The notes below the pieces were generated by a model. The model saw only the letters and a list, made by a program, of their open reading frames with translations, was not told where the DNA came from and searched no databases. This document shows, piece after piece, positions 43,949 to 52,237 of a DNA stretch of 64,000 nucleotides (within the stretch, counting starts at the first letter, position 1; each line of letters starts with the position of its first letter). Source of the stretch: JALYGY01 sp963800975 (GTDB lineage Bacteria > Actinomycetota > Rubrobacteria > Rubrobacterales > Rubrobacteraceae). A program made the translations under genes and the position numbers. Location: the NCBI GenBank assembly GCA_963800975.1, contig CAWDDB010000008.1, positions 310,001 through 374,000 on the forward strand. Reading direction: 5' to 3'.

Positions 43949-44944
43949 TCAGGGACTTCCCCGTTGCGACACGAGGGGCCTCAGGTCCAGCATCTTCTGT
44001 CGCAGCGCCTCCACACGTTCCTCCCTGGACGGGCTCGGCCAGCGTCCCGCGAGACGCTTGGCGAAGGCAAGGTCCACCGCAGTCGAGTGCAGTTTGCGAG
44101 CTTTGGTCCAGGCGCCCAGGCGCCCCGTGAAGATGAGCCGCAGGTAAGCCCCAGACCTGCGGAAGTAGGTCGGGAGGATAGCGTACTCCTGCGGGCTCAA
44201 GAGACCTTCCTCAACCTCCTCCTTGAGCTCACCCCGGATCGTGCGCCGCTCGAAGGTCAGCCACAACAAGATGGTGAGAAGGTAAACCAGCACCACGACG
44301 AACATAAAGACGTAGGCCAACGGACCGAACACCGTTGCTGTGAAGTTGAACAGGGCGTGCAGGGTTATGGCGCCGAGCAACCCCAGGAGCGGCGGGACGA
44401 CCTTCAAGGCTTTGTTGTGGACGAACGGGATCAGACCTATCCCGATGCCAGTGAGGGAGGTAAAGGCCGCGTGGGCAAAGCCGCCGAAGATGCGGCGGAC
44501 GAGAAAGGTCTCGGCCCCGTACTGCACCCCGTAAAGGATGTCCTCGGCGATGGCGAATCCGAAGCCGACGGCCGATCCGTAGACGATTCCGTCCATCACC
44601 CCGGCGAACTCTATGAGACGCCGCCTGCGAGAAGCCAGGTAGGCCACGATGAAGACTATCAAGAGCGCCAACCCCTTGGCGCTCTCCTCCACCACCGGGG
44701 CGACGAACACGGCGGTCAAGAAGCCCGCGGTCTGCTCGCTCACGAGCGCGTTAAACGTGATGCTCGCCACGGTGTTGAAGAAGATGGAGATGCTGGTCGC
44801 CACCGCGAAGCCCCAGATAAAGACGGGCAAGACGTAGCGCAACGGCTCGCGCTCGTACAGGTCTATGGCGCGCATAAAAAGCAGGTACAGCAATGTCTGG
44901 AAGACGCCAGCCCAGATCAGAGTACCGCTCAGGGTCACGCCCAC
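43949..44944 (-). CDS. PrsW-family intramembrane metalloprotease
   Basis: A CAAX-protease-like integral membrane protein, about 331 residues and eight hydrophobic segments. The metal motif is APVVEESAKGLALL (EExxK), followed by GFAIAEDILYG, then FAHAAFTSLTGIG and ITLHALFNF with the two conserved His residues. In Bacillus PrsW cleaves an anti-sigma factor; the target here is unknown. A C-terminal cytoplasmic tail of about 95 residues is basic. GTG 44944 follows GGAAAGG. GTG 44938 is also possible; the longer frame to 45073 crosses the divergent promoter. It starts the prsW-mobA-ydcF operon. Confidence 0.83.
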   Translation of the reverse strand: MGVTLSGTLIWAGVFQTLLYLLFMRAIDLYEREPLRYVLPVFIWGFAVATSISIFFNTVASITFNALVSEQTAGFLTAVFVAPVVEESAKGLALLIVFIVAYLASRRRRLIEFAGVMDGIVYGSAVGFGFAIAEDILYGVQYGAETFLVRRIFGGFAHAAFTSLTGIGIGLIPFVHNKALKVVPPLLGLLGAITLHALFNFTATVFGPLAYVFMFVVVLVYLLTILLWLTFERRTIRGELKEEVEEGLLSPQEYAILPTYFRRSGAYLRLIFTGRLGAWTKARKLHSTAVDLAFAKRLAGRWPSPSREERVEALRQKMLDLRPLVSQRGSP

Positions 44945-44971
44945 GGACCTTTCCAGGGCAACATGCGCAGC

Positions 44972-44994
44972 AGTATACTCGCTCTTGATAGAAT
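44972..44994. promoter_or_regulatory. Two-way -10 region between prsW-like and flavin reductase genes
   Basis: AGTATACT (44972-44979) is self-complementary and gives TATACT on both strands. TAGAAT (44989-44994) is a second plus-strand choice. Both directions lead to a ribosome site within 50 bp. No good -35 is seen. Confidence 0.4.
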
Positions 44995-45029
44995 ACCTTT
45001 CGTGGTCGCATGCCGGAGAGCAGGATCTT

Positions 45030-45524
45030 TTGGATAGTGACGCGCACGAACGTGGCTCCATTCTCGAGGCCATGCGTCACATGACCCACGGCGTCTACGT
45101 TCTCGGCACCCGCAGGGGCCGCCAGTCCAACGCGATGACCGCGTCGTGGGTGATGCAGACCTCCGAACGTCCCCCCTACGTCGCCGTCGCCGTCCGCGAC
45201 GACCGTTACTCGCACGACCTGATCCTCGATAGCTCGACCTTCGCGCTCAGCGCTCTGCGCGAAGATCAGGTCGACGTCGCGGCGCACTTCTCCGACACGA
45301 GCGGCGAATACCACGACAAACTGCAGGGCATCCCTTACGGGCTCACGCCCGGCGGCTCGCCTTTCCTCTTCGATGCCCTGGCCTACCTGGACTGCAAGGT
45401 GGTAGACACCGTTCGGGCTGGCGACCACACCGTGATCGTGGGGGAGGTCATGGCAGGAGAGCCCCTCGGCGACGGCTTCCCTCTGATCTACGACCGCACG
45501 GAGTACGAAGAGGCGCTGCGCTAG
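45030..45524 (+). CDS. Flavin reductase-like domain protein
   Basis: A 164-residue flavin-binding protein of the flavin-reductase split-barrel family. MTHGVYVLGTRRGRQSNAMT (about 18-37) and ASWVMQTSERPPYVAVAV contain the FMN-contact residues. FALSALREDQVDVAAHFSD and ALAYLDCKVVDTVRAGDHTVIVGEV (about 108-132, here joined) complete the barrel. It would supply reduced flavin or reduce a small substrate. TTG 45030 was chosen because GAGCAGGATC precedes it. Its stop directly abuts the RidA ATG, so the two are one operon, divergent from prsW. Confidence 0.8.
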   Translation: MDSDAHERGSILEAMRHMTHGVYVLGTRRGRQSNAMTASWVMQTSERPPYVAVAVRDDRYSHDLILDSSTFALSALREDQVDVAAHFSDTSGEYHDKLQGIPYGLTPGGSPFLFDALAYLDCKVVDTVRAGDHTVIVGEVMAGEPLGDGFPLIYDRTEYEEALR

Positions 45525-45992
45525 ATGACGCACGACCCTGAGTCGCGCCTTCGAGAGCTAGGCCTGGAGCTTCCACCGGTGCCCGAGCCGGCTGGCGCCT
45601 ACGTCCCCGCCGCCAGAACTGGCAACCTCGTCTTCACCGCCGGCCAACTCCCGCTATGGGCAGGCGAGCTCATCAATGTGGGCAAGGTCGGCGAGGCGGT
45701 CTCGCCCGAGGAAGCCTACGAGTGCGCGCGCCTCTGCGCCCTGAACGGCCTGGCCGCTATCGCCGCCGCAGCCGGCAGCCTGAGCCGGGTGCGACGCGTG
45801 GTCAAGGTCACCGGATTCGTGGCCTCGACCCAGGGCTTCAACGCTCAAGCACAGATACTCAACGGCGCCTCCGAGCTCATCGGCGACGTATTCGGAGAGG
45901 CCGGTCTGCACGCGCGCTCGGCCGTGGGCGTGGCCGAGCTTCCCCTGGACGCTCCGGTGGAGGTAGAGCTGGTCGCCGAGCTCGACGCCTAG
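45525..45992 (+). CDS. RidA-family (YjgF-like) enamine/imine deaminase
   Basis: A 155-residue protein of the Rid superfamily. PAGAYVPAARTGNLVFTAGQ (about 25-44) is the start of the fold. GFNAQAQILNGASELIGDVF and HARSAVGVAELPLDAPVEVE (about 128-147) are the trimer-interface segments. The Arg of HARSAVG is at the position that binds the substrate carboxylate in active RidA, so deaminase activity is plausible. At 155 residues it is longer than classic RidA (about 128), which fits the YjgH/Rid-other groups. It starts with no gap after the flavin reductase gene. Confidence 0.83.
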   Translation: MTHDPESRLRELGLELPPVPEPAGAYVPAARTGNLVFTAGQLPLWAGELINVGKVGEAVSPEEAYECARLCALNGLAAIAAAAGSLSRVRRVVKVTGFVASTQGFNAQAQILNGASELIGDVFGEAGLHARSAVGVAELPLDAPVEVELVAELDA

Positions 45993-46049
45993 GACCGCAA
46001 CCGGACCGTCAACTTTCCGCCAGCCGGGTTTATGATCTGTTTTATCGGA

Positions 46050-46055
46050 TATAAT
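46050..46055 (+). promoter_or_regulatory. -10 element (TATAAT) for glutaredoxin gene
   Basis: A consensus TATAAT in a short AT-rich stretch, 30 bp before the GTG start at 46085, with GAGAGG in between. TTTATG 15 bp upstream is a weak -35. Confidence 0.5.
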
Positions 46056-46084
46056 TAGTGTGGTGCAGCGACGAGAGGACTATC

Positions 46085-46336
46085 GTGGAATCTACCTTGT
46101 GTAAGACGGCTCAGATAAAACTGTATTCAGGCATCTTCTGTTCTTACTGCCGGATCGTAAAGAGGGAGCTGGAGAGACTCGGGGTAGACTACGAGGTGGT
46201 TGATGCCGACGCCGACGGCCGTGACGAGGTCATACGTCTGTCGGGGCAGCGGGCGATCCCGATCCTCACCATCGACGACGAGGTGCTCGTCGATTCACCC
46301 CACATCGTCCGGGAGCTGCGGCGGCGCTACGGCTAG
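46085..46336 (+). CDS. Glutaredoxin-family thiol oxidoreductase
   Basis: An 83-residue thioredoxin-fold protein. LYSGIFCSYCRIVKRELERL holds the CSYC active site (Cys19, Cys22). RAIPILTIDDEVLVDSPHIV (about 55-74) is the cis-Pro and glutathione-like binding part. NrdH-like or mycoredoxin-like relatives reduce ribonucleotide reductase or mycothiol disulfides; which applies here is unknown. GTG 46085 follows GAGAGGACTATC. It ends two bases from a convergent gene. Confidence 0.85.
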   Translation: MESTLCKTAQIKLYSGIFCSYCRIVKRELERLGVDYEVVDADADGRDEVIRLSGQRAIPILTIDDEVLVDSPHIVRELRRRYG

Positions 46337-46337
46337 G

Positions 46338-47159
46338 CTATGACTCCTCGGCGTCCTGGGCCAGCTGATCCAGGACGTACGTAGCATAGAAGGCCACGGA
46401 GTCTTCTGCGCCCTCGAGCAGGAAGGCTCGCGCCTTTCCCACTGGATCGAGCAAGAGCCCGCCCACCTCGAGTATGGGACCCTCACCCCACTCCTCATCC
46501 AGGCGCCAGGCACCCGGTGGGTTGGCGTTGCGCCTGATGGTCTCTCCCACGAAGCAACCGAGTCCGACCACCAGGGCGTCGAGGATCGGGGGCGACTCGC
46601 CTTCTTGCAACGCGGCCGTCAGGAGTTCCTCGACCAGGGGTAGGTATTCTGACTGGTAGTCGAGTTGCAGGCCCCACTTGGAGCCTGCGGCTGCGCGGAA
46701 CAGGGAAGCCGCTTCCTCGGGCCTATCGGGGTCGGCCCGAATAAGCGCGAGCTGGAACAACGCGGCGGCGGAGTCGCCAAAAAAGAACTCGATCTCCCTC
46801 GGGATCGTGTAAGCGCTCAGCATCTCCAGGTCCGCGCTGGCGTACTCCGAGTCCCGCAGCACGGCGGCTTTGCCAACAATCTCCTCGATCGTGCTGGGCG
46901 TCCAGCTTGTCGTCTCGACCTCGACGAACACGTCTTTCCCTTCGCGAATGAGGTGGATGGGCCACGCCACGTCTCCCAGCGGGCTCCGGATCTCCTTGAA
47001 CAGCTCCTGGATCTCGGCCCCCCGCTCCTCCAGCTGGGTGGCCACCTTCAGGATGGTCGCCGGACGCGGGGAGTCGGGCTGCACAAAGACGGGGCCTGCG
47101 AGCTCCCTCTCCGTTGGCGGGTCCTCTTCAGGCGTGTCCCCGGCGTTTCTCCAAAGCAT
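46338..47159 (-). CDS. Hypothetical protein (273 aa)
   Basis: Not firmly recognised. No signal peptide or membrane segment. The N-terminal half (about 30-140) has alternating strands such as PIHLIREGKDVFVEVETT. The C-terminal half (about 175-265) has ALVVGLGCFVGETIRRNANP, then GAWRLDEEWGEGPILEVGGL. That is like small DUF3806-type domains, in which a GxxxGExIRR helix is followed by an aromatic strand. This is a pattern match only. ATG 47159 follows GGGAGG by nine bases. It is convergent with glutaredoxin and divergent from the phosphatase gene. Confidence 0.7.
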   Translation of the reverse strand: MLWRNAGDTPEEDPPTERELAGPVFVQPDSPRPATILKVATQLEERGAEIQELFKEIRSPLGDVAWPIHLIREGKDVFVEVETTSWTPSTIEEIVGKAAVLRDSEYASADLEMLSAYTIPREIEFFFGDSAAALFQLALIRADPDRPEEAASLFRAAAGSKWGLQLDYQSEYLPLVEELLTAALQEGESPPILDALVVGLGCFVGETIRRNANPPGAWRLDEEWGEGPILEVGGLLLDPVGKARAFLLEGAEDSVAFYATYVLDQLAQDAEES

Positions 47160-47257
47160 CCGCGCTGGCCTCCCGTATCGCCATCCCGAGGCAATCAGAA
47201 GATTCTAGCAACCCGGGGCATTTGCCGAAAGCGGGGTTGATGGAATAACCTTACCCG

Positions 47258-47911
47258 ATGACCGAGCTAGAGTTTCTCCTGATCCGCCACGGCCAGTCCA
47301 CGGCGAACGCAAACGGGGTGTGGCAGGGCCAGATGGAGTTCCCGCTCTCCGACGAAGGGCGCCGGCAAGCGCGTCTTGCGGGAGCCGCGCTCTCCGGCAA
47401 GACCTACGACGCGGTCTACTCCAGCCCGCTCGGCAGGGCGTTCGAGACCGCCGAGATAATCGCCCGCGAGATCGGTTTCCGGGATGAGATCGTACCCGTG
47501 GATGGTTTCATGGAGCGGCACGGCGGCTCGCTTGAAGGGACCACGCAGCCCGAGCGCGAGGAACGCAACCCCGAGCTTGCGCGCAAGCTGCTCTCGCTGC
47601 CAGAGGAAGAGCGCTGGACCCTGGTCGGGGCGGAGACCGACGAAGACGTCCTGGGCCGTTTCGAGGGGGCCATGTCGGGATTGCGTGCCCGCCACCGCTC
47701 CGACGCCCGACTGATCGTGGTCTCCCACGGCGGTGTGATGCGCGCTTTCCTCAGGGATAGATTCGGACCGGGTGTGCTGCCCGGCACCGAGAGAGCGGCA
47801 AACACCTCGATCACGCGGCTCGTCTGGCCGGCGGAAGGTGAGCCCCGCCTGCTGGAGCTCGCCGACACGCGGCACTTGACCTCCGTACCCCGCGCTTCGG
47901 TCACGGAGTGA
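47258..47911 (+). CDS. Histidine phosphatase family protein
   Basis: A 217-residue phosphoglycerate-mutase-like phosphatase. LLIRHGQSTANANGVWQGQM (about 7-26) has the catalytic His in RHG. SSPLGRAFETAEIIA (about 54-68) has the second Arg. FMERHGGSLEGTT has the acid Glu. VVSHGGVMRAFL (about 150) has the second His. Substrates in this family range from sugar phosphates to adenosylcobalamin intermediates (CobC type); no neighbour points to one. ATG start. Confidence 0.87.
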   Translation: MTELEFLLIRHGQSTANANGVWQGQMEFPLSDEGRRQARLAGAALSGKTYDAVYSSPLGRAFETAEIIAREIGFRDEIVPVDGFMERHGGSLEGTTQPEREERNPELARKLLSLPEEERWTLVGAETDEDVLGRFEGAMSGLRARHRSDARLIVVSHGGVMRAFLRDRFGPGVLPGTERAANTSITRLVWPAEGEPRLLELADTRHLTSVPRASVTE

Positions 47912-47965
47912 GCCAACACAGGCTTGGCCCGGGCCGGCCTTGCGGATAGGTGAGAGCGTAAGGAG

Positions 47966-48592
47966 CTAGTCGGCGGCCTCGACGCGACGCGCGTTTGGTC
48001 CCCTGTCGTTGCGCCCAACCTCGTACTCTACCTCGTCGTTAGGCGAAAGCGCCGAAGGGTCCCCGCTAACTTCGGAGTGGTGGACGAACAGGTCTTCGCC
48101 CGTTGGCCGCACCAGGAACCCGTAGCCCTTCTCGGCGTCGAACCACTTCACGCGGCCTCGCTCACGCGACGCTTCTGCGCCGTCCTCGGATTGGCCGTCG
48201 GCCAGGGACTGCGTAGACCCGTTCTCAGCCACAGAGGCCGCCTCTCCGCGGTCCGCCTCGAGAACAATGGAGTCCTCGGCAACCTTGACGGTCACGGCTT
48301 CGACGCGGGACCAGTGCTCCCTCCAGATGGGATCCTCAGCCACCGACGGGTCGAGCCACAACCCCCATCCGTCGCGCTCCCCGTGGTCGAGCACGCCTTC
48401 GAACACGCTCTCCGCCTCGCGCGGGCCGCGTTCCCTGCGGTAGATGTCGTTGCGGGAGCGGAAGGATTGTACGGAGGACGCGCTGGTACCGAGGGCGTCG
48501 GCTATCCAGTCGTCCGTCCTTCCCGCTTCCACCCACTCTCGGATCTGCTCCATGTGGGGCTTTAACGCTATGCGCTTTCTGGAATCTGCCAT
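47966..48592 (-). CDS. HTH plus cold-shock-domain fusion protein
   Basis: A 208-residue nucleic-acid-binding protein with two unlike domains. Residues 13-50 (IREWVEAGRTDDWIADALGT, SASSVQSFRSRN) look like a helix-turn-helix. Residues 145-207 are a cold-shock domain: GRVKWFDAEKGYGFLVRPTG with RNP1, and DLFVHHSEVSG with RNP2. The middle (60-140) is acidic, with a beta part (FEGVLDHGERDGWGLWLDPS) and a disordered Gln/Glu/Ser stretch. A long leader of about 85 bases separates a TAGAAT -10 near 48687 from the ATG. Such leaders are common in cold-shock genes. Confidence 0.8.
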   Translation of the reverse strand: MADSRKRIALKPHMEQIREWVEAGRTDDWIADALGTSASSVQSFRSRNDIYRRERGPREAESVFEGVLDHGERDGWGLWLDPSVAEDPIWREHWSRVEAVTVKVAEDSIVLEADRGEAASVAENGSTQSLADGQSEDGAEASRERGRVKWFDAEKGYGFLVRPTGEDLFVHHSEVSGDPSALSPNDEVEYEVGRNDRGPNARRVEAAD

Positions 48593-48708
48593 CTCGACGC
48601 CTGCTCCTTGTTACCCCTCAACCGATCCCCCTGATGATGTGATGTTGAGCGGTAGATTCACGAAGTACCACTGATGTTGTTGGGCATTCTATCATCTCGC
48701 CGGTAGGC

Positions 48709-49656
48709 TCAGGAACCGGGCTCACGGTCCGAGCCTCCCGAGGCCCCCCCGCGACCTTCCTCCGGGGCTTTCGGTGCTTTCTCGCCGCCCGATTCCTCAC
48801 CAACCCCGGGGGCGTCCTTCGCCTGGGGATCCTGCACCCTCGTGGGCTCTGCCCCCTTGCTCGCGTCCTCGTCAGACTCTGCGGCGCCGGCCTCGGAGGC
48901 GGGTGCCTCGTCCTCGGCGGGCTCCTCGGGCTCGGGAGCCTCGCGCGGCGGTTCGGGGAACTCGGTGTGGCCTTCCCGGCCTAGCCGCTCGAGCATCTCC
49001 CCGACCAGCGGGGCGGGCAACTCCAGGTACAGTGCCAGCTCCTCGGCGCGGGCCAGCACATCGTACTGGTCGGTTTCTTCGTCGTAGCCGAGCGCCTCCA
49101 GGGCCCCGGCTACGTTCTCGGACGGGACGAGGGTGTTGCCGCCGGCGATCAGGCGCAAGTACTGCAGGAGCCTCAGGTCGAACTCGCCCACCACGCCGAC
49201 CACTGGCTCCGTCTCGAAGATGCGCCGCCTGATAAACAGTCGAGTGTCGTAGCTATCGGCCCAGCGCCTCAATACCTCGCGTTCGTCGATGTAGTTGTAT
49301 TGCGCGACCCTGTGCTGGATCTGTCCGAGCAGCCGCCCGGTGAGCACCCTGAGGCTCTCGTCGCCGAAGAACCAGGAGTCGTCCTGGGTGTTCATGATGC
49401 CGCTCGTGCGCGGGATCGTGAGCGGGTCCTCCTCGTCCTCGAAGGTCTCCGCGAAGCGACGCACCGTCTCGCGCACCTCCTCCAGCGGGCGTCCCCCCTT
49501 GGCCAGGGCGGCCTCGTAGATCACGAGGGCAGCGGTCTCGTGCTCCCTCGAGAGCTCGTCCACCCTGCGGGCGGCCTGCTCTAGCCTGGCGTCGTAGTCC
49601 TCGAGGTTTCGGATCTTCCAGGCCGCATCCGCAGCCCTGTTTGCTACCTCAACCAT
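48709..49656 (-). CDS. Hypothetical protein with acidic disordered C-terminal tail (315 aa)
   Basis: Not recognised. Residues 1-65 are helical and charged. About 85-215 form a mostly helical globular part (RLLGQIQHRVAQYNYIDERE, FDLRLLQYLRLIAGGNTLVP, ALGYDEETDQYDVLARAEEL). Residues 235-315 are a low-complexity Glu/Pro/Ala/Gly/Ser tail. No membrane segment. ATG 49656 follows AAGGAGAATCC. It lies downstream of the HARE-HTH gene on the same strand (69 bp) and upstream of the cold-shock fusion; the latter has its own promoter inside this gene's 3' end. Confidence 0.72.
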   Translation of the reverse strand: MVEVANRAADAAWKIRNLEDYDARLEQAARRVDELSREHETAALVIYEAALAKGGRPLEEVRETVRRFAETFEDEEDPLTIPRTSGIMNTQDDSWFFGDESLRVLTGRLLGQIQHRVAQYNYIDEREVLRRWADSYDTRLFIRRRIFETEPVVGVVGEFDLRLLQYLRLIAGGNTLVPSENVAGALEALGYDEETDQYDVLARAEELALYLELPAPLVGEMLERLGREGHTEFPEPPREAPEPEEPAEDEAPASEAGAAESDEDASKGAEPTRVQDPQAKDAPGVGEESGGEKAPKAPEEGRGGASGGSDREPGS

Positions 49657-49725
49657 GGATTCTCCTTGGTACTTCTCGGGTGTTGTTGGCCCCTCGAATG
49701 CTCAATATACAGCATACCAGCCGCC

Positions 49726-49950
49726 TCAATCGCCGCCCCTGAGGCCGTAGACTCCCGGCGCCGTTTGCATGAAAGGGGATCGGGGGTTGTCCCTCACGTC
49801 GACCGACAGCCGGGCGCGCATGGTGTTCTGGGGCGTTCGCCCGGTGCTCGAGAGGTACCCGCTCTCCAGGGCGAACTGCGTGATGTCCGAGTAGTGCAGG
49901 GGATGGCCCACCTCACGGAGCACCTCCCTTGCGGCGGCCTTGAAATGCAT
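49726..49950 (-). CDS. Stand-alone HARE-HTH domain protein
   Basis: A 74-residue protein consisting of one winged-helix HARE-HTH domain (HB1/ASXL type, also the N-terminal domain of RNA polymerase delta). FKAAAREVLREVGHPLHYSD, ITQFALESGYLSSTGRTPQN, TMRARLSVDVRD, then FMQTAPGVYGLRGGD, are the four expected blocks. In eukaryotes and phages the domain occurs fused to restriction or chromatin proteins; free single-domain forms are less described. ATG 49950 is eight bases after the pheA stop, without its own ribosome site, so it depends on coupling to pheA. Confidence 0.78.
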   Translation of the reverse strand: MHFKAAAREVLREVGHPLHYSDITQFALESGYLSSTGRTPQNTMRARLSVDVRDNPRSPFMQTAPGVYGLRGGD

Positions 49951-49957
49951 CGTCGGC

Positions 49958-51112
49958 CTAGCCGAGCGCCTCCGGGGAGGCGGCGGGGTAGGCCCCGATC
50001 AGGCTCACGTACGGGCAGTGCTCCTCGAGCGCAATGAGCGCCCTCTGTACCCTCTCCTCCTCCGGGTGGCCGGAGAAGTCCGCGAAGAACACGTAAGTCC
50101 ACGCCCGCTTTCTCGAGGGTCGGCTCTGTATGCGGGTCAGGTTGATCCCCTCTTCGGCGAAGGCAGCGAGGGCGTCACGCAGTACGCCCGGGCGATCCTT
50201 GACCGAGAAGACGACGCTGGTCTTGTCGTTTCCCGTCATGCCGGCCCAGGAGCGACCAAGGACGATAAAACGGGTGGCGTTGGCGCGGGCGTCCTGGATG
50301 TCCCTGGCGAGGACGTTCAGGTTGTGGGCCTCGGCCGCAAGGACGCTGCCGACCGCCGCCACACCCGGTTCGCGTGCCGCCCGCCCGGCCGCCTCCCCGG
50401 TCGACTCGACCTCCTCGAGGCGAGCGCCCGGCAGCCGGTGTCGCAACCACGCGGCCGCCTGCGAAAGGGCCATAGGGTGCGAGCACACGACGCGCACCCG
50501 ATCCAGGGACAGCTCCGAGGAGATAAGGCTCTGTGAGACTGGCAGGTACACCTCCCCGCAGACCTTCAGCGGGCTGTTCATCAACTCGTCCAGGGTATGG
50601 GTTACGGTGCCTTCCATCGAGTTCTCGACGGGGACGATGCCCTGCTCTGCCTCGCGGCGCTCCACGCTGGTGAATACCTCGGCCACCGTGGCCTGCGGCT
50701 CCAGGTCCACGCTAGCCCCGAACGCGCGCAGCGCCGCCTCGTGCGTGAAGGTGGCCTCAGGCCCCAGGTACGCGACCACGAGACGCCCTTCGAGAGAGAT
50801 TGAGCTGGAGATGATCTCGCGAAACACGGCAGCGAGGCCTCGTGACGGGAAATCGCCGGTGCCGAGGACCGCGACCCGGTCGAGCACGGCCCGCTCTCGC
50901 GCGGGTACGTAGGCTTCGAGGCCCTTCTGGTGCTTGAGCTCACCGATCCTGCGCGCCAGCCGCGCCCTGCGGTCGAGCAGACGAACGATGTCCTCGTCTA
51001 CTTCGTCTATGCCGGCCCGCAGGTCAACCATCTCGTCTCTCAACCCCACGTCCGCGCCGGGGTCGGGCGTGCTTTCTGCGGACGTGTCGTTTGGTGCGTC
51101 GGAGGAAGTCAT
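49958..51112 (-). CDS. pheA: Chorismate mutase / prephenate dehydratase
   Basis: Two-step synthesis of phenylpyruvate for phenylalanine. 384 residues: AroQ-type chorismate mutase at about 25-100 (LRAGIDEVDEDIVRLLDRRA, RRIGELKHQKGLEAYVPARE), prephenate dehydratase at about 110-285 (VAYLGPEATFTHEAALRAFG, GIVPVENSMEGTVTHTLDEL, and the TRFIVLG motif at about 280), then an ACT regulatory domain (DKTSVVFSVKDRPGVLRDAL, ESRP-like INLTRIQSRPSRKRAWTYVF). The ACT domain suggests feedback by phenylalanine. An N-terminal 24-residue Ser/Asp tail is unusual. ATG start; no terminator seen before the HARE-HTH gene. Confidence 0.93.
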   Translation of the reverse strand: MTSSDAPNDTSAESTPDPGADVGLRDEMVDLRAGIDEVDEDIVRLLDRRARLARRIGELKHQKGLEAYVPARERAVLDRVAVLGTGDFPSRGLAAVFREIISSSISLEGRLVVAYLGPEATFTHEAALRAFGASVDLEPQATVAEVFTSVERREAEQGIVPVENSMEGTVTHTLDELMNSPLKVCGEVYLPVSQSLISSELSLDRVRVVCSHPMALSQAAAWLRHRLPGARLEEVESTGEAAGRAAREPGVAAVGSVLAAEAHNLNVLARDIQDARANATRFIVLGRSWAGMTGNDKTSVVFSVKDRPGVLRDALAAFAEEGINLTRIQSRPSRKRAWTYVFFADFSGHPEEERVQRALIALEEHCPYVSLIGAYPAASPEALG

Positions 51113-51263
51113 GGGGAAGCGACCTTTCGGTAGAGGCTACGCGGCGTTCAGCGCGGGAGGGACGGGCAGCCGGTTCGGGAGCCCCCCTCCTCGATAAATC
51201 GCGCCATGTTCGAGTTCGCAACCCGCATAACGAAGCCAAAGTACCAAATAAAGGTCGTTCCTG

Positions 51264-52103
51264 TCAAAACCCGCCCCCCACCCCGCGCAGGAGCAGGACC
51301 GTCACGACGGCCGCGAGCCCGAACCGATAATAGGCGAAGATGCGCAGGGAGTGTCCCGCCAGGTAGCTGAGCAGGAACCGGATCGCCAGGTATCCCACGA
51401 CCCCCGAGGTGACGGCCCCGATCAAGAAGAGCAGGGCGTCGCGAGCGTCCATACCACGCCCAGCGATATCCGCGAGGCTCAACATCGCGGCGGCCGCAGT
51501 GATCGGGACGCTCATCAAGAACGAGAACCGCGCCGCCTCGTCCCTGCGCAGTCCCAGAAAGAGGCCGAGCGTGATCGTTGCTCCCGACCTCGAGACGCCA
51601 GGGAAAAGGGCAGCGGTCTGCGCGAGCCCGATCCCCAGCGCTTCCGGTAACTTGAGCTTGTCGGCCCCGCGGCTTCTGGTCCCCACGGCCTCGCCCACGA
51701 TAAACAGGACGCCAACGAGCACCAGGTTGAAGACCACCAGCCACGGCGAACGCACGGCCCGCGCGAAGAAGTCCTCGAACAAGAATCCGACGATCCCGGC
51801 CGGGATCGTCGCCACCAGTATCAGGTAGGCCATGCGCTGATCCGGGTCGGAGAGATCTCTGCCACCAGGGACCAGCGAACGCGCGAACGCCCTGGCCATC
51901 CGTAGCAGATCTCGCCAGAAGTAGGTCACAACCGCGAGAACGGTTCCCGTGTGGATTGCCGCGTCGAAGGACAGGCCGAAGCGATCCTGATCCACACCCA
52001 GGAAATACTGGCCGAGCAAAAGGTGCCCCGAGCTCGACACGGGCAGGAACTCCGTCAGACCCTGAAGTACTCCCAGGACAACCGCGGCTAGTAACTCGAA
52101 CAC
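51264..52103 (-). CDS. uppP: Undecaprenyl-diphosphatase
   Basis: Recycles the lipid carrier of peptidoglycan synthesis at the membrane. 279 residues, eight or so membrane segments. VVLGVLQGLTEFLPVSSSGH (about 8-27) is the first active-site motif, with Glu and Ser. FPGVSRSGATITLGLFLGLR (about 165-184) is the second, with the catalytic Arg. The C-terminal LLSYLAGHSLRIFAYYRFGL is conserved. The GTG at 52103 follows GGAGG by ten bases. Alone on its strand; no operon link to pheA (151 bp away). Confidence 0.93.
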   Translation of the reverse strand: MFELLAAVVLGVLQGLTEFLPVSSSGHLLLGQYFLGVDQDRFGLSFDAAIHTGTVLAVVTYFWRDLLRMARAFARSLVPGGRDLSDPDQRMAYLILVATIPAGIVGFLFEDFFARAVRSPWLVVFNLVLVGVLFIVGEAVGTRSRGADKLKLPEALGIGLAQTAALFPGVSRSGATITLGLFLGLRRDEAARFSFLMSVPITAAAAMLSLADIAGRGMDARDALLFLIGAVTSGVVGYLAIRFLLSYLAGHSLRIFAYYRFGLAAVVTVLLLRGVGGGF

Positions 52104-52237
52104 TCTCTAGGATCCTCCGACGTTCACGTGTACAGCGGAGGTACTATGCCAAATGCCGCTCGTCGTTGCAGCCACGAGGCACCACGTGTCGCATCAGACC
52201 CGGTCCATAAACCACGCATCACCTCGGGGGTGCTGCC

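Noticed and set aside
47921..47940. GGCCCGGGCC palindrome between phosphatase and cold-shock genes as a two-way terminator
   Set aside because: A short stem without a loop or T-run; it does not meet terminator criteria.
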